Source: Acidobacteriota bacterium (GTDB lineage: Bacteria; Acidobacteriota; Vicinamibacteria; Vicinamibacterales; UBA823). From it: 8,807 nt of DNA. This document shows positions 4,282-8,807 of this stretch, piece after piece. Numbering within the stretch: the stretch's first letter is position 1; the number at the start of each line of letters is the position of its first letter. Made by a program: the position numbers and the translations under genes. The stretch spans positions 1 through 8,807 of the forward strand of contig DODG01000090.1 of the NCBI GenBank assembly GCA_003509065.1. Direction: 5' to 3'. The notes beneath the pieces are model-generated. The model had not been told where the DNA came from. It worked only from the letters and a program-made list of their open reading frames with translations, and did not search any database.

Positions 4282-6468
4282 TTAACGGCCGGTCATAGAG
4301 ATGCCATCCCAGACGCGTGTGCTGCGCACCAGATCCCACTGCAACAGTCGATCAACAACTTCCATACCAGCTACGACCCTTCCTAAAACCGTGCGTTCAG
4401 CATCGATTAATGGCTGAGGCGCAAGAGACACGAAAAATTGTCCCGCCCCGGATTCTGCCGTGTCAGCGGCTACTCCAACAGTCCCTCGAAGAAAACGATT
4501 TGGTCCAATTTCATCGGGGAGAGTTAAAACATGTCCACCACGACCATCTCCTCTCGGGTCGCCGCCCCGTAAGAATCTGGCTGCTACAATTTCGTGAAAC
4601 GGTAGCCCATCAAAGTAGCCTCCTGCCGCGAGTGTGGCAAAGCGCTCAGTAGAAACCGGCGCATCGAGTACTGCAAGTTCGATCTGAATTGTTCCTTTAT
4701 CAGTCTCAAAATACACGTGTGGTGACACAACCGGATCAGAGAGCCTTATAGCTTCCTCAATCGTCACTTCACCAGCAGGACCAACCTGATCGCGGTATGC
4801 CGGACCAGGATCGAGGACAAGTAGCCTGTTGGCAGCCGTAACGCGCACCCTCCAATCATCGTCAGTCAATGCTATCTGGAGCGCCGCGACCGCCTCTGAG
4901 CCACCATATTCGGCGAGCGCGTCAACAATGGAGATCCGAGCGATCGAAAAATCTTCGCCTAGACTCGCCAAGTAAGCGGCGGCCAGTAGCGGCACGCCAT
5001 CTGAGAGGTTAAGGATACCCATCTGCTCCGCTGCCACACTCCGGATTATCACATCATCATCATTTAACATTTCGCGTATCGTCGAACCAACTTCAGGCAC
5101 ACGAAGGGCAACCAAGGACGAGAGAAGACTTGGAATGACTCGTCGATCCGTATCGTTCAACATCACTTGTAATCGCGGTATCGCAACATCGGGAGTCATC
5201 GACTTCAATATATCGGCTAAAGCTGCACGCACACTCCAATGCACATCCTCATCTAAACCCGAAAGCGCTAACATGAATCTCTGTTCATCGAGAGACGCTA
5301 GACCCCGCAATGCAGCTATTCGCATCGAGGGTGATGGATGAGTCAGCACATCAAGAAACAAATCAACAGCATTCGCCGCACGTCGTTCTCCGAAAGCGAC
5401 TAAGATTTCGAGTTGAACCAGTGGATCAATATCAGGGTCTCGCATCAAGGCCATTAGCGCGGACTCGATTCTGGTGTCAGTTAAACGAGTCAAGGCACGT
5501 ACAGCCGATACGATAACGTGAGAATCGTAACGTGACCGGTCGAGTAGTGGCAGTAAAAATTCCACGGTTCGACTATCTTCCAATGCCCCGAGCCCACGCG
5601 CTGCGAAGGCAACCGCATAACTTCCCTGTCCTTGCACGAATTGCTGCAGTGGATCGAAACTGCGCGAGTCTGCGAGATATTGCAACGCCCAAGCCACCGG
5701 CCACCAACGGACGTCCAGTTCTCCGGCTGGTGACAGTACAGCCATGGCAAGTGGTTCGTAGGCATCTAATAGGGCAAGAGCGGTGACTCCCATTCTGAAC
5801 GCCTCAACCTCAGGTGATTGAGGATAAGTAAGATCATCCTGTGGAACCTGGCTAGCCTCTGTGGTTACGACTTGCACCATAGCTCCAATAGCAGGTGCCG
5901 CCTCATGCGCATTCAGTCGCGCCAATGCTTCAGCGCTCCGACCGCGAGTGAGTGGATCGACATCGTTCAGGGCCAACATTAGAGACTCTTTAGCCTCTGG
6001 ATCAGCAAGCAACCCAAGCGCGAAAGCGGACATTTGCCTCACGTCAGGATTCGGATCAGTCAGAGCATCTCGCAAAGATGGACCGCCAGCGATGAGTCCC
6101 ACTCTTCCGACCGCCAGAGCGGCGCGGCGGCGCACTCTGGGGTCGGTGTCACGCAACAACTCGATTAGGCCTGGCATGGGTGCTGCGTCACGATTTGCTG
6201 GTTCACGCCCCGTGTAGTCAAACAAGGACTCTGGAGCTGGTAACAGCACCCGATCATGCTCCAGTACGATGATGGCTGCCATTTTTTGTTGACTCGTTAA
6301 CGCCGCCGGTAGCACGACTGAAGGGCTAGTCGCACAATTCGTTAACGTCAATGTGATAACGAGAGAGGTAACCAAGGACGGTAACCCCAAAAAAGACCAG
6401 CAGTCATTCCTAGAGCAACACTGGCAGTTTGTATCGATCCTTATGGCATTATCAGTTGACCTTGTCAT
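4282..6468 (-). CDS. HEAT-repeat lipoprotein with C-terminal cyclophilin-like domain
   Basis: The product has 728 residues. The N-terminus has a hydrophobic stretch at about 28-44 ending LTLTNC, a lipoprotein-like signal with Cys45 as the candidate lipidated residue, although Asn just before the cysteine is unusual. About residues 98-560 are tandem alpha-helical HEAT repeats, recognisable from recurring D-P-x-V-R-x-x-A-A-x-A-L patterns (for example 109-120, 140-152, 378-391, 537-550), a scaffold for protein binding. Residues 585-728 form a cyclophilin-type fold: ETDKGTIQIEL, FHEIVAARFLRGGDP at 624-638, GAGQFFVSL and a terminal VLGRVVAGMEVVDRL. Canonical cyclophilins have FHR and QGGD; here Glu626 and Arg634 replace the catalytic Arg and Gln, so isomerase activity is doubtful. 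It is probably an envelope protein. The start overlaps the menC-like stop as ATGA, which implies translational coupling. Six cysteines, including CQCC, crowd the first 45 residues. Confidence 0.88.
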   Translation of the reverse strand: MTRSTDNAIRIDTNCQCCSRNDCWSFLGLPSLVTSLVITLTLTNCATSPSVVLPAALTSQQKMAAIIVLEHDRVLLPAPESLFDYTGREPANRDAAPMPGLIELLRDTDPRVRRRAALAVGRVGLIAGGPSLRDALTDPNPDVRQMSAFALGLLADPEAKESLMLALNDVDPLTRGRSAEALARLNAHEAAPAIGAMVQVVTTEASQVPQDDLTYPQSPEVEAFRMGVTALALLDAYEPLAMAVLSPAGELDVRWWPVAWALQYLADSRSFDPLQQFVQGQGSYAVAFAARGLGALEDSRTVEFLLPLLDRSRYDSHVIVSAVRALTRLTDTRIESALMALMRDPDIDPLVQLEILVAFGERRAANAVDLFLDVLTHPSPSMRIAALRGLASLDEQRFMLALSGLDEDVHWSVRAALADILKSMTPDVAIPRLQVMLNDTDRRVIPSLLSSLVALRVPEVGSTIREMLNDDDVIIRSVAAEQMGILNLSDGVPLLAAAYLASLGEDFSIARISIVDALAEYGGSEAVAALQIALTDDDWRVRVTAANRLLVLDPGPAYRDQVGPAGEVTIEEAIRLSDPVVSPHVYFETDKGTIQIELAVLDAPVSTERFATLAAGGYFDGLPFHEIVAARFLRGGDPRGDGRGGHVLTLPDEIGPNRFLRGTVGVAADTAESGAGQFFVSLAPQPLIDAERTVLGRVVAGMEVVDRLLQWDLVRSTRVWDGISMTGR

Positions 6469-7574
6469 GCCGTAAAGACGACCTTACGTTTGGTGGCTTT
6501 CTCCAGTCTCTCTTCGACCACTTCCACACCGATTCCAGGCTTCTGGGGGACCAGAATAGTGCCGTCTGGCCTCACGGTGATTGGTGGGTCGACAAGGTCA
6601 GGATCAAAGTAACGAGCACTGGCCGCAATATCTCCTGGCAATTTGAAATTCGGCAATGTCGCCAAGTGAATGTTGTGCGTGCGGCCGATTCCACTTTCCA
6701 ACATGCCACCGTGCCAAACAGGAATGCCCTGTTTGGCACACAAATCATGCAACCGAATGGATTCCGCAAAGCCACCGACACGCCCAGGCTTAATGTTGAT
6801 GATTTTGCAAGCCCCCGCAGCTATCGCTTCTGCCGCTATTCCAACCGTGTGAATCGATTCATCAAGACAGACTGGTGTCCGAAGGCGAGACTGTAGATGC
6901 GCATGGTCCCGCACATCGTCATACTCAAGCGGCTGCTCGATCATCATTAAATCAAATTCATCGAGACGTGCTAGATGGTCAGCATCCGCCAATGTGTAAG
7001 CGGCGTTAGCATCGACCATGAGTGGTATTGACCCGAAGTGTCTTCGTACAGCTGCCACGGCTTCAATGTCCCAACCTGGCTTGATTTTAATTTTGATCCG
7101 GCGATACCCAGCCGCTAATTCTGTTTCGATCTTCTTTACAAGTTGATCCAGAGAATCCTGTATGCCGACTGATACACCAGACGCTATCTCCGTTCCTTGA
7201 CCGCCTAAGAGTTGCCATAAGGGTACGCCAGCAATTTTGGCCGAGAGATCCCAACACGCCATCTCCAACCCAGCCTTGGCCATGTTATGACCCCGAACCC
7301 GCTTCATGGCTGGGAACACATCACGCGGGTCCGTAAATTCGACACCCAGCACCAGTGGTATAAGGTAATCCTCAAGGAGATGCCATTCGGTTTCGGTCGT
7401 CTCGGAACTGTAGTAGGGAGTGCGGTCGGCGACACACTCCCCATAACCAAACAGGGAGCCATCGTCCACACGAATCAGGACGAATTCTTGATCGTAAACA
7501 CGTCCGAAACTCGTTTCAAAGAAATGAACCAACGGAAGACGGATAAGACGGAGTTCAATGCGGTCAATCTTCAT
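6465..7574 (-). CDS. menC: o-Succinylbenzoate synthase / N-succinylamino acid racemase family (enolase superfamily)
   Basis: The 369-residue product is a full-length muconate-lactonizing subgroup enolase. A capping domain (about 1-125) is followed by a barrel with the second catalytic KxK lysine pair (Lys163 and Lys165 within KIKIKPG). Metal ligands are Asp188 (VDAN), Glu213 (IEQPL) and Asp238 (LDES), with the opposite-face base Lys262 (NIKPGRVGG). Near the end, GGMLESGIGRTHN at 289-301 is typical of the NSAR/OSBS branch. OSBS makes o-succinylbenzoate for menaquinone; many relatives instead, or also, racemize N-succinyl amino acids. No other men gene is in the window, so the substrate is open and menC is only the conventional label. 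ATG 7574 gives the normal N-terminus MKIDRIELR; the frame is open back to a TTG at 7622. No strong Shine-Dalgarno is seen. It overlaps the HEAT-cyclophilin gene by four bases. Confidence 0.87.
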   Translation of the reverse strand: MKIDRIELRLIRLPLVHFFETSFGRVYDQEFVLIRVDDGSLFGYGECVADRTPYYSSETTETEWHLLEDYLIPLVLGVEFTDPRDVFPAMKRVRGHNMAKAGLEMACWDLSAKIAGVPLWQLLGGQGTEIASGVSVGIQDSLDQLVKKIETELAAGYRRIKIKIKPGWDIEAVAAVRRHFGSIPLMVDANAAYTLADADHLARLDEFDLMMIEQPLEYDDVRDHAHLQSRLRTPVCLDESIHTVGIAAEAIAAGACKIINIKPGRVGGFAESIRLHDLCAKQGIPVWHGGMLESGIGRTHNIHLATLPNFKLPGDIAASARYFDPDLVDPPITVRPDGTILVPQKPGIGVEVVEERLEKATKRKVVFTA

Positions 7575-7668
7575 GAAGGCTTGACGGTACGGTACGTCCA
7601 ACCCGTACGGATGTGGCAACAAAAATATGGCTAGTGCATGCCCCCGCTACTCCAAACGCGGACGCAAC

Positions 7669-7677
7669 ATCATAACA
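7669..7677 (-). promoter_or_regulatory. Candidate extended -10 promoter for the menC-like gene
   Basis: Read on the minus strand this is TGTTATGAT: the TGn extension plus TATGAT, one mismatch from the -10 consensus. I found no -35 at 16-18 bp, which extended -10 promoters can do without. A start near 7662 would give a leader of about 88 bases before ATG 7574. Its position in the divergent 186-bp region is appropriate, but this is motif evidence only. Confidence 0.35.
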
Positions 7678-7741
7678 TGCGGTGGTCATGTGCTCCACCC
7701 AGGCAAAGTAAGCCGCAGCGGTCTTTTATTTCCCCGAGGAC

Positions 7742-7750
7742 TGCTATACT
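7742..7750 (+). promoter_or_regulatory. Candidate extended -10 promoter for the deoxynucleoside kinase
   Basis: TGCTATACT combines the TGn extension with TATACT (one mismatch to TATAAT). No -35 box is apparent 16-18 bp upstream. Transcription would start at about 7757-7759, only two to four bases before the TTG at 7761, implying a leaderless message if that TTG is used. A competing reading is that GAGGA at 7736-7740 is a ribosome binding site for a CTG at 7749. Confidence 0.4.
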
Positions 7751-7760
7751 GCGCGGCAAG

Positions 7761-8405
7761 TTGAATTTCCAACACATCGCAATCGCGGGACCCCTAGAGG
7801 CTGGAAAGTCAGAATTGGCTGCCCGACTAGCCGTGCGTCTTAATGCAACAGTTGTGCATGATGAAACCACGGAAAACCCATTCCTTGAGGATTTCTACGC
7901 TGGCACCCCAGGTGCAGCTTTTCAGACCCAACTATTTTCCCTACTAGCCAGGCATCGGCAACAGATGACCCTTCGACAAACTAACCTCTTTAGCCAAGCG
8001 ACAATTTGTGACTATCTATTCGACAAAGACAAGATTTATGCCTATTTAAATCTAGATGACAACGAACTCTTTATTTACCAGCGCCTCTTCGATTTATTAG
8101 TTCGTGACATCGTGTCGCCCGATATCGTGATCTTTCTTCAAGCACCTCCCGAAGTGCTTTGTGATCGGTTAGAAGAACACGCCCGCCATGACCCTGAATT
8201 GAGTCTTCCAAATACCGACTACATCCGAGAACTGTGCGAAGCCTATAACTATTTTTTCTTTCACTATACGGCTACATCACTACTCGTCGTCGAGACATCC
8301 CATTTCGATCTCGGTTGGACCGACGAAACAATCGATGACTTAATCAAACAATTGGAAGAAATGACTGGAGGAACCCGGTACTACGTACCACGGATAGGTC
8401 CTTGA
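7761..8405 (+). CDS. Deoxynucleoside kinase (dGK/dAK/dCK family)
   Basis: This cytosolic salvage enzyme phosphorylates a deoxynucleoside using ATP. Starting from TTG at 7761 the product has 214 residues, normal for bacterial members. It shows a P-loop GPLEAGKS at 10-17 directly after the first beta strand and ENPFLEDFY at 38-46, the substrate-binding block. DYLFDKDKIYAYLNL at 84-98 is the signature of the family. IFLQAPPEVLCDRL at 124-137 leads into the LID, and AYNYFFFHYTATSLLVV at 161-177 follows. Family members usually have GPIGVGKT in the P-loop, so Ala-Gly-Lys-Ser is a mild variant. The frame stays open upstream to ATG 7638 and ATG 7677, but those 41 extra residues resemble nothing in the family, and no Shine-Dalgarno precedes them. 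It lies 34 bases before accD, possibly co-transcribed. Nucleoside specificity cannot be read from sequence. Confidence 0.88.
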   Translation: MNFQHIAIAGPLEAGKSELAARLAVRLNATVVHDETTENPFLEDFYAGTPGAAFQTQLFSLLARHRQQMTLRQTNLFSQATICDYLFDKDKIYAYLNLDDNELFIYQRLFDLLVRDIVSPDIVIFLQAPPEVLCDRLEEHARHDPELSLPNTDYIRELCEAYNYFFFHYTATSLLVVETSHFDLGWTDETIDDLIKQLEEMTGGTRYYVPRIGP

Positions 8406-8439
8406 CCTCCCTGAAGAGAGCTTTTAAGATCTTATTAAT

Positions 8440-8807
8440 ATGGCGTGGTTCAAACGAACTCGAAAACCGATTACAGCTTCAGCTGATAGAGCTGACCGCG
8501 TACCCAAGGGCCTCTGGTTGAAGTGCCCGGCTTGCAGTCAGATCGTTTTTAAAAAAAATTTAATTGCCAATCTCAGCGTGTGTCCGAAGTGTGATTATCA
8601 TTTTCGTCTAACTGCACGTGGGCGCCTAGAATCCCTGTTCGACAACGGTGAATGGATTGAACATGATCGCGATGTGTCTTCGACCGACCCTCTACAGTTC
8701 AAAGATACAAAATCGTATGCGGCTCGTCTAAAAGCAAGCGTTTCCTCAACAGGCTTGTCGGATGCCATCATCGTAGGCGTTGGACAACTCCATGGACAGA
8801 ACGTTGT
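8440..8807 (+). CDS. accD: Acetyl-CoA carboxylase carboxyltransferase subunit beta, N-terminal 122 residues (cut by window edge)
   Basis: AccD pairs with AccA to form the carboxyltransferase that moves CO2 from biotin to acetyl-CoA, giving malonyl-CoA for fatty-acid synthesis. The first 122 residues are present and begin MAWFKRTRKP. The start of the family is clear: VPKGLWLKCPAC, then a four-cysteine zinc ribbon (Cys29, Cys32, Cys48, Cys51; C-x2-C-x15-C-x2-C). After that come HFRLTARGRLESLFD and the region FKDTKSYAARLKAS, leading into the crotonase-like domain (DAIIVGVGQLHG), which continues beyond 8807. ATG 8440 is the natural start for the family length. No good Shine-Dalgarno lies at normal spacing; GAAGAGAG at 8413-8420 is 19 bases upstream. 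It follows the deoxynucleoside kinase by 34 bases on the same strand with no terminator between them. Confidence 0.96.
   Translation, partial: MAWFKRTRKPITASADRADRVPKGLWLKCPACSQIVFKKNLIANLSVCPKCDYHFRLTARGRLESLFDNGEWIEHDRDVSSTDPLQFKDTKSYAARLKASVSSTGLSDAIIVGVGQLHGQNV

Noticed and set aside
5861..6217. 118-codon plus-strand frame, Ala/Ser/Arg-rich
   Set aside because: It is the opposite-strand shadow of the HEAT repeats; composition follows the antisense of the A/L/R-rich repeats and there is no Shine-Dalgarno.
6429..6896. 155-codon plus-strand frame across the menC/HEAT junction
   Set aside because: It overlaps two well-supported minus-strand genes, has no recognisable domain or start signal, and its codons mirror the enolase gene.
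7575..7622. Longer menC-like protein from TTG 7622
   Set aside because: The 16 extra residues are absent from the usual enolase-superfamily start; MKIDRIELR at 7574 fits. It cannot be wholly excluded because neither start has a good ribosome binding site.
7638..7760. Upstream extension of the deoxynucleoside kinase from ATG 7638 or ATG 7677
   Set aside because: The 41 added residues (Gln/Arg/Pro-rich) do not look like the family N-terminus, which begins at the beta strand before the P-loop, and no Shine-Dalgarno precedes either ATG.

Overview
The window carries ordinary bacterial housekeeping genes at roughly balanced base composition, plus one unusual intergenic locus. Gene content (Tgt-YajC-SecD, Ddl, a HEAT-cyclophilin lipoprotein, an enolase-superfamily OSBS/NSAR enzyme, a deoxynucleoside kinase and AccD) fits a Gram-negative, peptidoglycan-containing bacterium. 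My best guess is an uncultured Acidobacteriota (Vicinamibacteria-like) genome. This is an inference from gene style and neighbourhood, since no rRNA or other decisive marker is present.

Layout: 1-2507 (minus strand) is the tgt-yajC-secD operon, transcribed tgt first, with secD running off the left edge. It combines tRNA-queuosine insertion with the SecDF-YajC accessory complex of the Sec translocon, a widely conserved gene order. A 61-bp gap separates it from divergent ddl (2569-3684, plus), encoding D-Ala-D-Ala ligase for cell-wall synthesis. Next, 3685-4260 is mostly non-coding but holds two tiny plus-strand genes (3920-4000 and 4129-4185). They encode 26- and 18-residue, almost purely Lys/Ala/Gly peptides. 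Each has a Shine-Dalgarno sequence and is followed by a strong hairpin, and promoter-like boxes lie upstream of the first. These two genes are the most unusual thing here.

4282-7574 (minus) is a two-gene, translationally coupled unit: a menC/NSAR-like enolase-superfamily enzyme overlaps by four bases (ATGA) with a 728-residue HEAT-repeat protein ending in a cyclophilin-like domain. That domain lacks several canonical catalytic residues. A 186-bp divergent region leads to a deoxynucleoside kinase (about 7761-8405, plus), followed after 34 bp by accD (8440 to the right edge), the carboxyltransferase beta subunit of acetyl-CoA carboxylase.

I found no tRNA, rRNA, CRISPR, transposase or prophage genes. 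The lysine-rich gene pair, the degenerate cyclophilin domain and the ambiguous, possibly leaderless kinase start are the points that most deserve follow-up.
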